Below are positions 8,544 to 17,657 of a stretch of DNA of 64,000 bases, piece after piece; within the stretch, counting starts at the first letter, position 1, and every line of letters begins with the position of its first letter. The translations under genes were made by a program, and so were the position numbers. Source of the DNA: Iodobacter violaceini (GTDB lineage: Bacteria > Pseudomonadota > Gammaproteobacteria > Burkholderiales > Chitinibacteraceae); assembly GCF_011601265.1 (NCBI RefSeq), contig NZ_JAAOLX010000001.1:620001-684000 (forward strand), in the 5' to 3' direction. A model generated the notes under the pieces. The model made no database searches. It worked only from the letters and a program-made list of their open reading frames with translations, and was not told the DNA's origin.

Positions 8544-8863
8544 CCATATTTCACCTCGTTACCCCATGCACCCTGCCCCTTTCTCTGCACCACATTTAGC
8601 CTGGCAGCTTCAGTATGTGCACCAGCCAGCAATAGCGCCACTCTTATCGGCTGCAGATATCTGATCTGGTCAAAAAACGATATTTCACATCCAGATAAAC
8701 ACGCCCCTTCCGGCAGCTAACTCCCAGCAAGATGAAGCACCAATCAACTTTATCCGGCAGCCTTATAAAGCCATCTCAGGCCGGCTGGCAGTTAAGCACA
8801 GGACGATGCCTGAAAAACAAGGGATAATGCGGCCAAAAATGCGCATTATTTAAGGAATTACCC
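8544..8863. other. Intergenic region upstream of the OsmC-YcaO gene
   Basis: This 320-base divergent spacer separates the methyltransferase-like gene from the OsmC-YcaO gene. Frames crossing it lack ribosome sites and family resemblance, and I do not regard them as genes. The only clear structure is the inverted repeat at 8824-8849. Both gene promoters must lie here, but I see no convincing -35/-10 pair. Confidence 0.5.
8824..8849 (+). promoter_or_regulatory. Perfect 8-bp inverted repeat before the OsmC-YcaO ribosome site
   Basis: ATAATGCG at 8824-8831 and CGCATTAT at 8842-8849 are exact inverted repeats separated by 10 bases. The right arm ends two bases before the AAGGAA ribosome site (8852-8857). 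This could be a repressor operator or an mRNA hairpin limiting access to the ribosome site. Sequence alone does not separate these. Confidence 0.5.
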
Positions 8864-11068
8864 ATGGAAATTAAAGTCAACTTTCTCGACAAGCTTCGCC
8901 TGGAAGCCAAGTTCGATGATTTCACGGTGATCGCAGACCAGCCTGTCCGCTATAAGGGCGATGGCTCGGCACCTGGACCATTCGATTACTTTTTAGCTTC
9001 ATCCGCTTTATGCGCTGCTTACTTCGTGAAGTTGTACTGCGAGACCCGCAATATTCCTACCGAAAATATCCGCTTATCGCAGAACAATATTGTTGATCCG
9101 GAAAACCGCTACCAGCAGATTTTCAAGATTCAGGTCGAGCTGCCTGCGGATATTTCTGCCAAAGACCGCCAGGGCATTTTGCGCTCTATCGACCGCTGCA
9201 CCGTTAAAAAAGTCGTGCAAACCGGCCCCGGGTTTGTGATTGAAGAAGTAGAGAGCCTGGAAGCAGACGCCCAGGCGCTGCTTACCCTCAACCCCGCCAG
9301 CGATACCGCTACCTTTATTCTGGGGAAAGATCTGCCGCTGGAGCAGACCATCGCCAATATGTCCGGCCTGCTGGCCGATCTGGGCATCAAAATTGAAATC
9401 GCCTCATGGCGCAATATTGTGCCTAATGTGTGGTCGCTGCATATCCGCGATGCACACTCGGCCATGTGTTTTACCAATGGCAAGGGCGCCAGCAAAGAAT
9501 CTGCACTCGCCTCGGCGCTGGGCGAGTATATCGAGCGCATCAGCTGCAATCATTTTTATGCCGGCCAATTCTGGGGCGAAGAATTCGCTAATGCCGAGTT
9601 CGTGCATTACCCGCAGGAGCGCTGGTTTCAGCCCGGCCCCAAAAACGCCCTGCCCGTTGAAATTCTGGACGACTACTGCCGTGAAATTTACAACCCGGAT
9701 GGCGAATTACTGGGCACGCATCTGTATGACACCAATTCAGGCAATACTGCACGCGGTATCTGTTCCTTGCCCTTTGTGCGCCAGTCCGATGGCGAGACGG
9801 TGTATTTCCCTTCCAATCTGATCGAAAACCTTTATGTCAGCAATGGCATGAGCGCGGGCAACACGCTGGCCGAAGCGCAGGTGCAATGCCTTTCAGAGAT
9901 TTTTGAGCGTGCAGTCAAACGTGAAATTCTGGAAGGCGAAATCACCCTGCCCGATGTGCCACAAGAAGTGCTGGCAAAATACCCGGGCATTCTGGCCGGG
10001 ATTGCTGGCCTTGAAGAGCAGGGCTTTCCGGTGCTGGTAAAAGACGCATCGCTGGGCGGTGTTTACCCGGTGATGTGCGTCACCCTGATGAACCCGCGTA
10101 CCGGCGGTGTATTTGCATCCTTCGGCGCACACCCCAGCCTGGAGGTCGCATTAGAGCGCAGCCTGACCGAGCTGCTGCAAGGCCGCAGCTTTGAAGGCCT
10201 GAACGATCTGCCCCGCCCAACCTTTGAAAGCCACGCCTTAACCGAGCCAAATAACTTTGTTGAGCACTTTATTGATTCAAGCGGCATTGTTTCTTGGCGC
10301 TTTTTCAGTGCGAAATCCAATTACCAGTTTGTGGAATGGGATTTCTCCAGCCAGGGCGACAACGCCAATAGCGAAGAAGCCGCGGCCCTGTTCGGTATTC
10401 TGAAAGAGCTGGGTAAAGAATCCTATATGGCGGTGTACGATCAGTTAGGCGCCACAGCCTGCCGCATTCTGGTACCCGCCTATTCAGAGATTTATTTGGT
10501 AGAAGATCTGATCTGGGATAACACCAACAAAGCGCTGCTGTTCCGCGAAGACATCCTGAATCTGCACAGGCTGGATGACTCCGCCCTCCTGGCACTGCTC
10601 TATCGCCTGGAAGACAACGAGCTGGGTGACTATTCCAAGGTATCAGATTTAATTGGCATTAAATTTGACGAAAACACGGTGTGGGGCCAGCTGACCGTGC
10701 TGGAATTAAAACTGCTGATTAATCTGGCCTTGCAGCACTTTGCAGACGCGCACGATCTGGTCGGTGCCTTCCTGCAATACAATGACAACACCTTAGATCG
10801 CGTGCTGTTTTACCAGGCCCTCAATGCGGTGCTGGATGTGTTGCTGGACGACGAGCTGGAACTGGCCGACTACGAAGTCAACTTCCGCCGCATGTTCGGC
10901 CACCCACGCATGGATGCAGCCATAGGCTCCACCAACGGCAGCGTACGCTTCTTCGGCCTGACAGAAACCAGTATGAAACTGGAAGGCCTGGATAAGCACC
11001 ACCGCCTGATCGACAGCTACAGAAAACTGCATGCGGCGCGAGGGCGTTTTGTGGCAAAGACTGCCTGA
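8864..11068 (+). CDS. ycaO: OsmC-YcaO fusion protein
   Basis: A 734-residue protein in two parts. Residues 1-145 are an OsmC-like fold (GPFDYFLASSALCAAYFVKL with its first cysteine, and a second at IDRCTVKK). Residues about 160-580 are a YcaO domain with the ATP-binding sequence SALGEYIERIS and a second E-x-x-E pair in the SEIFERAVKRE region. The C-terminus is helical, as in E. coli YcaO. YcaO domains activate amide backbones with ATP, and E. coli YcaO supports RimO-dependent thiolation of ribosomal protein S12. E. coli YcaO is shorter and lacks the OsmC module, which here may add thiol or peroxide chemistry. The gene is monocistronic: AAGGAA precedes the ATG and a strong terminator follows. 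Confidence 0.9.
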   Translation: MEIKVNFLDKLRLEAKFDDFTVIADQPVRYKGDGSAPGPFDYFLASSALCAAYFVKLYCETRNIPTENIRLSQNNIVDPENRYQQIFKIQVELPADISAKDRQGILRSIDRCTVKKVVQTGPGFVIEEVESLEADAQALLTLNPASDTATFILGKDLPLEQTIANMSGLLADLGIKIEIASWRNIVPNVWSLHIRDAHSAMCFTNGKGASKESALASALGEYIERISCNHFYAGQFWGEEFANAEFVHYPQERWFQPGPKNALPVEILDDYCREIYNPDGELLGTHLYDTNSGNTARGICSLPFVRQSDGETVYFPSNLIENLYVSNGMSAGNTLAEAQVQCLSEIFERAVKREILEGEITLPDVPQEVLAKYPGILAGIAGLEEQGFPVLVKDASLGGVYPVMCVTLMNPRTGGVFASFGAHPSLEVALERSLTELLQGRSFEGLNDLPRPTFESHALTEPNNFVEHFIDSSGIVSWRFFSAKSNYQFVEWDFSSQGDNANSEEAAALFGILKELGKESYMAVYDQLGATACRILVPAYSEIYLVEDLIWDNTNKALLFREDILNLHRLDDSALLALLYRLEDNELGDYSKVSDLIGIKFDENTVWGQLTVLELKLLINLALQHFADAHDLVGAFLQYNDNTLDRVLFYQALNAVLDVLLDDELELADYEVNFRRMFGHPRMDAAIGSTNGSVRFFGLTETSMKLEGLDKHHRLIDSYRKLHAARGRFVAKTA

Positions 11069-11087
11069 CCCCGCTCTTGGCACAGGT

Positions 11088-11130
11088 AAAAAAAGACCTT
11101 CAAATCTAAACGTTTGAAGGTCTTTTTTTT
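11088..11130 (+). terminator. Rho-independent terminator after the OsmC-YcaO gene
   Basis: A stem of about 15 pairs (AAAAAGACCTTCAAA with its complement), an 8-base loop at 11105-11112 and a run of eight T ending at 11130. It closes the OsmC-YcaO transcript and isolates it from the AT-rich cassette that follows. Confidence 0.9.
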
Positions 11131-11331
11131 AGGGTGTACGGTTGTTACTAAGTTACAGACGAAGTTAAAACCTCAGCCGTCCCTGTTCAGCAGCGGCATA
11201 GTTTAGATGTAAACTGTATGGAATTAAACGTAAGCTATCGTATCGCAGTAAAAACAGACTGATCTTATTCATCTTTTTTATACTGGTACTCAGCCCAGCT
11301 AAAAGCATTGATTCCAAGCAAGGAGCTACAA

Positions 11332-11778
11332 TTGGAAGCCATTATATTTGTTGGAATACAAGCCAGTGGAAAATCTACATTCTATAAAAACAATTTTTTT
11401 AATTCGCATATTAGAATTAGCAATGATTTATTAAAAACTAAAAACAGAGAAAAGTTGCTGCTGGATCTATGTAAAGAAACCAAGATGCCTTTTGTTCTTG
11501 ACAACACCAACGTTAGCAAAGATATCAGATCAAGATATATTCAATTAATTAAAGCAATGAATTTTACTATCAAGTGCTATTACTTTAAGCCCGACATCAG
11601 CAGATCCCTTGAGTGGAATGAAAATCGCAGCGGCAAAGAAAACATTCCTAAAGCAGGTATTTTAGGCACATATAAAAGATTGGAATGTCCAGAATCTGCA
11701 GAAGGATTTGATAAAATTTTTTATGTAGATTTTACTCAAGGAAAATTTTTATGCAAGGAATGGTGCGATGAAATTTAA
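11332..11778 (+). CDS. Polynucleotide-kinase-like P-loop protein
   Basis: A 148-residue P-loop phosphotransferase. The Walker A motif G-I-Q-A-S-G-K-S-T lies at residues 8-16, S-N-D-L-L follows, and L-D-N-T-N-V at about residue 59 matches the conserved Asp/Asn strand of T4 Pnk-type 5'-kinases. A basic lid segment (NENRSGKENIPKAGI) and the E-G-F-D-K-I ending also fit that group. The likely activity is phosphorylation of an RNA 5' end, but a nucleoside or small-molecule kinase is possible. TTG at 11332 is chosen because AAGGAG lies six bases ahead. Codons are strikingly AT-rich compared with flanking genes. The end overlaps the Thg1-like gene by 11 bases. Confidence 0.75.
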   Translation: MEAIIFVGIQASGKSTFYKNNFFNSHIRISNDLLKTKNREKLLLDLCKETKMPFVLDNTNVSKDIRSRYIQLIKAMNFTIKCYYFKPDISRSLEWNENRSGKENIPKAGILGTYKRLECPESAEGFDKIFYVDFTQGKFLCKEWCDEI

Positions 11779-12526
11779 TGATCTTGAGCAATTAATGCGA
11801 CCCTATGAAACCATATCTGATTACAGCGTCGCCGCTGATATTTATATGGTTGCCAGAATTGATGGCAGAAGCTTCACCACGCTTACTAAAGAAACTGGAC
11901 TATTTGAAATTCCATTTGACATAAAATTCAGAGACTTGATGATTGAAACTACAAAACATCTGATGAACTGTGGCTTTAAAGTCATTTATGCCTACACTGA
12001 AAGCGATGAAATATCTTTATTATTTGATTTAAATATCAGTGCCTTCAATAGAAAACTTAGAAAATACAACTCTATTCTAGCCGGTGAAGCATCCGCTAAA
12101 TTTACTTTATTATCGCAAACTCTGGCCGCATTTGATTGCCGCATAAGCCAGCTCCCCAGCAAGCAACTTGTTGTCGATTACTTTAGATGGCGCAATGAAG
12201 ATGCGCATAGAAATGCACTGAATGCTCATTGTTACTGGATACTTAGAAAAGAAGGCCTAAGCAAATCCAAATCTAATTCATTGATAGAAAGTAAATCAAG
12301 TGAAGAGAAAAAAAACATATTGCTAAACCGTGGCATTGATTTTGAAAATTTGCCTTTATGGCAGAAACGGGGCGTTGGGCTTTACTGGGATCAGGAAGAA
12401 ATTAAAGGTTATAACCCTATTAAAAACACCGAAACAATCAGCAACAGAACCGTCATCAAAACTGAGCTTGAGCTAGCTTCGCATGAGGAATACTCAAAGT
12501 TTATGGATCGACTACTAACTCAATAA
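11768..12526 (+). CDS. Thg1-like protein (3'-5' RNA polymerase, tRNA repair type)
   Basis: A 252-residue member of the tRNA-His guanylyltransferase superfamily. The palm motifs are present: A-R-I-D-G-R-S-F with metal-binding Asp32, and TESDEISLLF with Asp80-Glu81, the same spacing as the catalytic carboxylates of Thg1. The block DYFRWRNEDAHRNALNAHCY at about residues 138-157 is characteristic of bacterial Thg1-like proteins. Such proteins add nucleotides to the 5' ends of truncated tRNAs in a template-dependent way. It is expressed with the kinase-like gene, overlapping it, with AAGGAA before the ATG. Composition is AT-rich and foreign-looking. Confidence 0.9.
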   Translation: MKFNDLEQLMRPYETISDYSVAADIYMVARIDGRSFTTLTKETGLFEIPFDIKFRDLMIETTKHLMNCGFKVIYAYTESDEISLLFDLNISAFNRKLRKYNSILAGEASAKFTLLSQTLAAFDCRISQLPSKQLVVDYFRWRNEDAHRNALNAHCYWILRKEGLSKSKSNSLIESKSSEEKKNILLNRGIDFENLPLWQKRGVGLYWDQEEIKGYNPIKNTETISNRTVIKTELELASHEEYSKFMDRLLTQ

Positions 12527-12539
12527 ATTGAGCTTCAAA

Positions 12540-12575
12540 AAGCACAAAGCCCGCATCTCTGCGGGCTTTGTGCTT
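12540..12575. terminator. Bidirectional terminator between the Thg1-like gene and ssb
   Basis: A perfect 16-bp stem (12540-12555 with 12560-12575) with the tetraloop TCTC. An A-rich run on the left and T-rich bases on the right let it serve both the Thg1-like transcript on the plus strand and ssb on the minus strand. Confidence 0.85.
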
Positions 12576-12598
12576 AATACATTTGGGCGATACTCCGA

Positions 12599-13102
12599 TT
12601 AAAACGGAATATCATCCTCAAAATCATCAAAGCTCTTCGGTGCGGCAGCTGCCGGGGCGGGGGCCGGGCGGCGGGCCGGGGCTGGGGCGGCTTGCTGGTA
12701 GGCGGGCTGCTGGTTAAAGCCGCCATCGTCATAGCCGCTGTCTGCCGGTGCGCTGTTGCCGCCAGAGCGGCCACCCAGCATTTGCATCTGGTCGGCGATG
12801 ATTTCGGTGGTGTAGCGGTCCTGGCCGGTGGTTTTATCTTGCCATTTACGCGTTTGCAGGCGGCCTTCAATGTAAACCGATGAGCCTTTTTTCAGGTACT
12901 GTGCGGCGATTTCGGCCAGGCGGTTGTACATGGTGATATTGTGCCATTCGGTTTTTTCCTGCTTTTGGCCGGTGGCTTTGTCTTTCCAGCTTTCGGTGGT
13001 GGCAATGCTGAAATTACAGACTGCGCCGCCCGATGGCAGGAAACGGTTTTCAGGATCTTTGCCCAGGTTACCGATCAGAATTACTTTATTCAATGAAGCC
13101 AT
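12599..13102 (-). CDS. ssb: Single-stranded DNA-binding protein
   Basis: A 167-residue SSB. Residues 1-110 form the OB fold ([18 protein letters not shown]; the [21 protein letters not shown] strand-helix region), followed by a flexible glycine/proline/alanine/glutamine-rich linker. The last six residues, D-D-I-P-F preceded by acidic residues, form the tip that binds exonuclease I, PriA, RecO and other partners. It protects single-stranded DNA in replication and repair. It lies 23 bases downstream of the MFS gene, probably in one operon, and is transcribed away from uvrA. Confidence 0.97.
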   Translation of the reverse strand: MASLNKVILIGNLGKDPENRFLPSGGAVCNFSIATTESWKDKATGQKQEKTEWHNITMYNRLAEIAAQYLKKGSSVYIEGRLQTRKWQDKTTGQDRYTTEIIADQMQMLGGRSGGNSAPADSGYDDGGFNQQPAYQQAAPAPARRPAPAPAAAAPKSFDDFEDDIPF

Positions 13103-13125
13103 TGGTTTATCTCTTGTTTTATCTT

Positions 13126-14514
13126 TTACAGGGCAGACGGGACAGTCAAACCAGCCGTCTCTTCAATAAGTTGCCGCGCCGCAGCTTCGTCCCAGCCGGT
13201 TTGCAGGACTTTAAGCAAGGCCACGCGTTCATCAATTAACACGACGACTTCTTTCACGCCGTCAATTGCGGCAAGTTTAACAGACAGTGCCTGCCCGTCG
13301 CCTGCCCAATTATCGCCGATGTGGAACATTTGTGTTTTCACCGGCAGCGGTGGCTGCATGCCAGCGGCAAAAAACAGCCAGATCACCATCAGTGCAGCGC
13401 AAAGCAAAAAGATCGCCGTCACACTGCCATGCTGCTGATACAGCCAGCCCGCAATGGCTGAGCCTAAAAACATGCTTAAAGACTGGCAAGTATTATAGAC
13501 ACCCATTGCCGTACCCTTGGCATCACTTGGGGCAATTTTGGAAATCAGGCTGGGCTGAGTGGCTTCCAAAATATTAAATGCGATGAAATACACCGACAGC
13601 CACACCACAATCATGACCAGATTGGGCATAAACAGCGCCATACCCAGCTGGGCAAGCAGCATCAGGCTGATGGCAAAAATAAACACTTCTTTTAAGTGTT
13701 GCTTTTTTTCACCATAAATCACGGCAGGTACCATCAGCACAAAGCCCACCAGCACCACCGGTAAATACACCCACCAATGATGCTCCAGGCTAATTCCACC
13801 CAGCTTAGTGAGTAATAATGGCATCACGGTAAACATGGCCATTTGCGCCGCATGCAGGGCAAATACACCATAGTTCATGCGTAAAAGTTGCGGGTGGCGC
13901 AATACGGCGGGCAAACGGGTGGCGCTGATTTCGGCATCGGAATGAAAGCGCGAAACAATGGGATCAGGAATAATCTTCTTTACGCCTATCATGGCGGCAA
14001 CGGTAAGCACGGCGGTCAGGATAAAAATGCCGGGTAAACCAATCCATGCAGCCAAAGTGGGCGCTGCCACCAGAGAAATCGCAAAGGTGCTGGCAATACT
14101 GCCGCCTATCATCGCCATTGCCTTGGTACGGTTTTCTTCGCGGGTTAAATCGGCCAGCAGAGCGGTAATGGCCGCCGAGATCGCCCCCGCTCCCTGCACG
14201 GCACGGCCCACAATCAGCCATGCCACATGATCGGCCATGGCACACATCATGCTGCCAAGGGCAAACAGGGCAAGGCCGATATAAATCACTTTTTTGCGGC
14301 CTGCACGATCTGACCACATACCAAAAGGCAGTTGCAATAAGGCTTGCGTCAGGCCATAAGCACCAAACGCAAGGCCAACCATGGCGTGATTATCTCCTCC
14401 GGGGAGCTTGCCTGCGTAAACCGCAAACACAGGCAGAATAAGAAACATTCCCAGCATACGCAGGGCATAAAGCCCGGCTAAGCCAAGCGAGGCACGTAGT
14501 TCTATAGGATTCAT
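13126..14514 (-). CDS. YajR-like MFS transporter with C-terminal cytoplasmic domain
   Basis: A 462-residue major facilitator protein starting [15 protein letters not shown]. Twelve hydrophobic helices occupy about residues 10-385, with the family signature after helix 2 ([20 protein letters not shown]). Residues about 395-462 form a soluble alpha/beta tail ([20 protein letters not shown]), matching the ferredoxin-like YAM domain of E. coli YajR. Substrate unknown; a drug or metabolite proton antiporter is likely. No strong ribosome site precedes the ATG at 14514, and a longer N-terminus is possible but would run into uvrA leader sequence. Confidence 0.85.
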   Translation of the reverse strand: MNPIELRASLGLAGLYALRMLGMFLILPVFAVYAGKLPGGDNHAMVGLAFGAYGLTQALLQLPFGMWSDRAGRKKVIYIGLALFALGSMMCAMADHVAWLIVGRAVQGAGAISAAITALLADLTREENRTKAMAMIGGSIASTFAISLVAAPTLAAWIGLPGIFILTAVLTVAAMIGVKKIIPDPIVSRFHSDAEISATRLPAVLRHPQLLRMNYGVFALHAAQMAMFTVMPLLLTKLGGISLEHHWWVYLPVVLVGFVLMVPAVIYGEKKQHLKEVFIFAISLMLLAQLGMALFMPNLVMIVVWLSVYFIAFNILEATQPSLISKIAPSDAKGTAMGVYNTCQSLSMFLGSAIAGWLYQQHGSVTAIFLLCAALMVIWLFFAAGMQPPLPVKTQMFHIGDNWAGDGQALSVKLAAIDGVKEVVVLIDERVALLKVLQTGWDEAAARQLIEETAGLTVPSAL

Positions 14515-14655
14515 GGCAGCAATTTGAAGTGGGCTCTGGCGTGTTGGAATGGCATCCTTACCTGACGCGCGGGCATAAAAACAAGTAAACCATGGCGTTT
14601 CAATACAAATGTAATGGTCAAGTAAATGCTTCCAACACACTTTCAACAGGAAAGT

Positions 14656-14694
14656 CCGGTATATTATCTGATTCCTCTTTACTGCAGATACCGG
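14656..14694 (+). promoter_or_regulatory. Inverted repeat in the uvrA leader
   Basis: CCGGTAT (14656-14662) and ATACCGG (14688-14694) are exact inverted repeats 25 bases apart, ending five bases before the uvrA ATG. They occupy the place where a ribosome site should be, and no good AGGAG-like sequence is visible. A leader hairpin affecting translation is possible. I do not see a canonical LexA box. Confidence 0.35.
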
Positions 14695-14699
14695 CCTTT

Positions 14700-17561
14700 A
14701 TGTCGTACCGTCGTATCGAATCATCCGAAGCCCCGCAAATTCGCATTCGCGGCGCTCGCACGCACAATTTAAAAAACGTTAATCTCGACCTGCCACGCGG
14801 CAGCTTAGTTGTGATTACAGGCCTTTCCGGCTCGGGTAAATCGTCTCTGGCGTTTGATACCCTCTATGCCGAAGGCCAGCGTCGCTATGTGGAATCGCTA
14901 TCCGCTTATGCACGGCAATTTTTACAATTGATGGAAAAACCCGATGTCGATCTGATCGAAGGCCTTAGCCCTGCGATCTCCATCGAGCAAAAAGCCACCA
15001 GTCATAATCCGCGCTCTACCGTGGGTACGGTGACGGAAATCCACGATTATCTGCGCCTCTTATTTGCCCGCGTCGGCACACCATTTTGCCCCGAGCATAA
15101 GCAGCCTTTGCAATCACAAACCGTCAGCCAGATGGTTGATCACGTTTTAGCACTGCCAGAAGAAACCAAACTCATGGTGCTGGCCCCGGTGGTGGTCGGC
15201 AAAAAAGGCGAAAACGTTGATCTGTTTGACGAGCTGCGCGCGCAGGGCTTTGTGCGTGTACGTGTCGATGGCGAAATCTGTGAGCTGGATGAAACGCCTA
15301 AGCTGGATAAAAACAAGAAACACACCATCGAAGTGGTAGTGGACCGGTTGAAAGTGCGCGAAGACGTGAAGCAGCGCCTGGCCGAATCGTTTGAAACCGC
15401 CCTGCGCCACGCCGAAGGCCGCGCCATTGCTTTAGAAATGGATAGCGGTAAAGAGCATTGGTTCTCAGCCAAATTTGCCTGCCCGATTTGCAGCTACAGC
15501 CTGCCGGAACTCGAACCGCGCTTATTCTCGTTTAACAACCCGATGGGCGCCTGCCCTAAGTGCGAAGGCCTTGGGCAGATCACTTTCTTTGATCCTAAGC
15601 GCGTGGTGGCTCACCCTGATTTAAGCCTGGCGGCGGGTGCGATTAAGGGCTGGGATAAGCGTAATCAGTTTTATTTCCAGATGCTGACCAGTATTTCTGA
15701 GCACTATGGCTTTGATGTCAGCGAAGCCTGGACAGAGCTGACTGAAGAAGTACAGCAAGCCGTCTTGCATGGCTCGGGCACCGAGGAAATTGCCTTCACC
15801 TATATGAATGAGCGCGGCAATAAGGTTTCCCGCTCGCACGCCTTTGAAGGGATTATCCCCAATCTGGAGCGCCGCTATGTTGAAACCGACTCCATGGCCG
15901 TGCGTGAAGAACTCGCCAAATACCAAAACAACCAGCCCTGCCCGCATTGCGAAGGCGCAAGGCTGCGTGTAGAAGCGCGTAATGTACGCGTAGGCGAATG
16001 CAATCTGCACGAAGTCAGCCGCATGGCACTCAAAGACACGGCAGTTTACTTTGGCGCCTTAACACTGACCGGCGCCAAAGCGCAGATTGCCGAAAAAATT
16101 GTGAAAGAAATTCGTGAACGCCTCGGCTTTCTGGTCAATGTGGGCCTGGATTACCTCAGCCTTGATCGCAGCGCCGATACGCTATCTGGCGGTGAAGCAC
16201 AGCGGATTCGTCTGGCCAGCCAGATTGGCTCCGGCCTCACCGGCGTGATGTATGTGCTGGATGAGCCATCCATTGGTCTGCATCAGCGCGATAACGATCG
16301 CCTGCTGGGCACGCTGCGCCATCTGCGTGACCTGGACAACACGGTGATCGTGGTTGAACACGATGAAGACGCGATCCGTATGGCCGATTATCTGGTAGAT
16401 ATGGGCCCGGGCGCAGGTGTGCATGGTGGTGAAGTAGTGGCGGCGGGTACACCCGAAGACATCATGAATGAGCCGCGCTCGATCACCGGACAATTTTTAT
16501 CCGGCGCACGGCGTATTGCTATTCCTGAAGTGCGCCGCAGCCCGGATCCGGAAAAATGGCTGTCGCTGAAAGGCGCTTCGGGTAATAACCTGAAACAAGT
16601 TGAGCTTAAATTGCCGGTAGGCTTATTTGTCTGCATCACCGGCGTATCCGGCTCGGGTAAATCCACCTTAATCAATGACACGCTGTACACCATTGCGGCC
16701 AAAGAACTAAACGGCGCATCGGGCGAGCCAGCACCATTTGAAAGCATTGCGGGGCTGGAGCACTTTGATAAAGTGATTAACGTCGATCAATCGCCAATTG
16801 GCCGCACACCGCGCTCTAATCCTGCCACCTATACCGGCATGTTTACACCGATTCGTGAGCTGTTTGCCGGCGTACCCACCAGCCGCGAACGCGGTTACGG
16901 GCCGGGGCGGTTCAGCTTTAACGTCAAGGGTGGCCGCTGCGAAGCGTGCCAGGGCGATGGCGTACTGAAAGTAGAAATGCACTTTTTGCCGGATGTGTAC
17001 GTGCCTTGCGATGTCTGCCACGGCAAACGCTACAACCGCGAAACGCTGGAAGTGCTCTACAAAGGCAAAAACATCACCGAAGTACTAGGGATGACGGTCG
17101 AGCAGGCGCTGGCCTTCTTTGAAGCCGTGCCTACGGTAGCACGTAAGCTGAAAACCCTGACCGATGTGGGCCTGGATTACATCCGCTTAGGCCAGAGCGC
17201 CACCACGCTTTCTGGCGGTGAGGCACAGCGCGTGAAGCTGGCGCTGGAGCTATCCAAGCGCGATACCGGCCGCACACTTTACATTCTGGATGAGCCAACC
17301 ACTGGTTTGCATTTCCATGATATCGACCAGCTGCTGGCGGTATTGCACCGCCTGCGCGAGCACGGCAATACGGTGGTGGTGATCGAGCACAATCTGGATG
17401 TGGTAAAGACTGCAGACTGGGTGATTGATCTGGGGCCGGAAGGCGGTGCAGGTGGCGGGCGTATTTTAATGAGCGGCACGCCAGAAGAATTAGCAGCCTG
17501 CACAGAAAGCCATACCGGGCAGTATCTGGCTAAAACTTTAGCGGCGCACCAAACGCTGTAG
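14700..17561 (+). CDS. uvrA: Excinuclease ABC subunit A
   Basis: A 953-residue UvrA, the DNA-damage recognition ATPase of nucleotide excision repair. It has two ABC ATPase halves: Walker [10 protein letters not shown] near residue 48 and G-V-S-G-S-G-K-S-T near residue 650. Signatures LSGGEAQRI and LSGGEAQRV precede two Walker B strands ([14 protein letters not shown] and [14 protein letters not shown]). Zinc-module cysteine pairs are at [18 protein letters not shown] and [16 protein letters not shown]. The start at MSYRRIESS places the conserved [12 protein letters not shown] near residue 16; longer frames upstream have no ribosome site. It is divergent from the MFS-ssb pair. Confidence 0.97.
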   Translation: MSYRRIESSEAPQIRIRGARTHNLKNVNLDLPRGSLVVITGLSGSGKSSLAFDTLYAEGQRRYVESLSAYARQFLQLMEKPDVDLIEGLSPAISIEQKATSHNPRSTVGTVTEIHDYLRLLFARVGTPFCPEHKQPLQSQTVSQMVDHVLALPEETKLMVLAPVVVGKKGENVDLFDELRAQGFVRVRVDGEICELDETPKLDKNKKHTIEVVVDRLKVREDVKQRLAESFETALRHAEGRAIALEMDSGKEHWFSAKFACPICSYSLPELEPRLFSFNNPMGACPKCEGLGQITFFDPKRVVAHPDLSLAAGAIKGWDKRNQFYFQMLTSISEHYGFDVSEAWTELTEEVQQAVLHGSGTEEIAFTYMNERGNKVSRSHAFEGIIPNLERRYVETDSMAVREELAKYQNNQPCPHCEGARLRVEARNVRVGECNLHEVSRMALKDTAVYFGALTLTGAKAQIAEKIVKEIRERLGFLVNVGLDYLSLDRSADTLSGGEAQRIRLASQIGSGLTGVMYVLDEPSIGLHQRDNDRLLGTLRHLRDLDNTVIVVEHDEDAIRMADYLVDMGPGAGVHGGEVVAAGTPEDIMNEPRSITGQFLSGARRIAIPEVRRSPDPEKWLSLKGASGNNLKQVELKLPVGLFVCITGVSGSGKSTLINDTLYTIAAKELNGASGEPAPFESIAGLEHFDKVINVDQSPIGRTPRSNPATYTGMFTPIRELFAGVPTSRERGYGPGRFSFNVKGGRCEACQGDGVLKVEMHFLPDVYVPCDVCHGKRYNRETLEVLYKGKNITEVLGMTVEQALAFFEAVPTVARKLKTLTDVGLDYIRLGQSATTLSGGEAQRVKLALELSKRDTGRTLYILDEPTTGLHFHDIDQLLAVLHRLREHGNTVVVIEHNLDVVKTADWVIDLGPEGGAGGGRILMSGTPEELAACTESHTGQYLAKTLAAHQTL

Positions 17562-17580
17562 TGACTACTGCGGCTTAAAT

Positions 17581-17614
17581 AAAAAACGGCTTAAGCATGC
17601 TTAAGCCGTTTTTT
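17581..17614. terminator. Rho-independent terminator between uvrA and the fimV-like gene
   Basis: A near-perfect palindrome: AAAAAACGGCTTAAGC, two bases, then its complement ending TTTTTT. The A and T runs make it usable from both sides, which suits the convergent uvrA and fimV-like genes. Confidence 0.9.
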
Positions 17615-17657
17615 ATTCATTTAAATCCTGCAACGCACTCTTTCGCATGGAGCGCCG

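Noticed and set aside
11279-11284. TATACT as a -10 box for the kinase/Thg1-like cassette
   Set aside because: No -35 sequence at a suitable distance; left unannotated.
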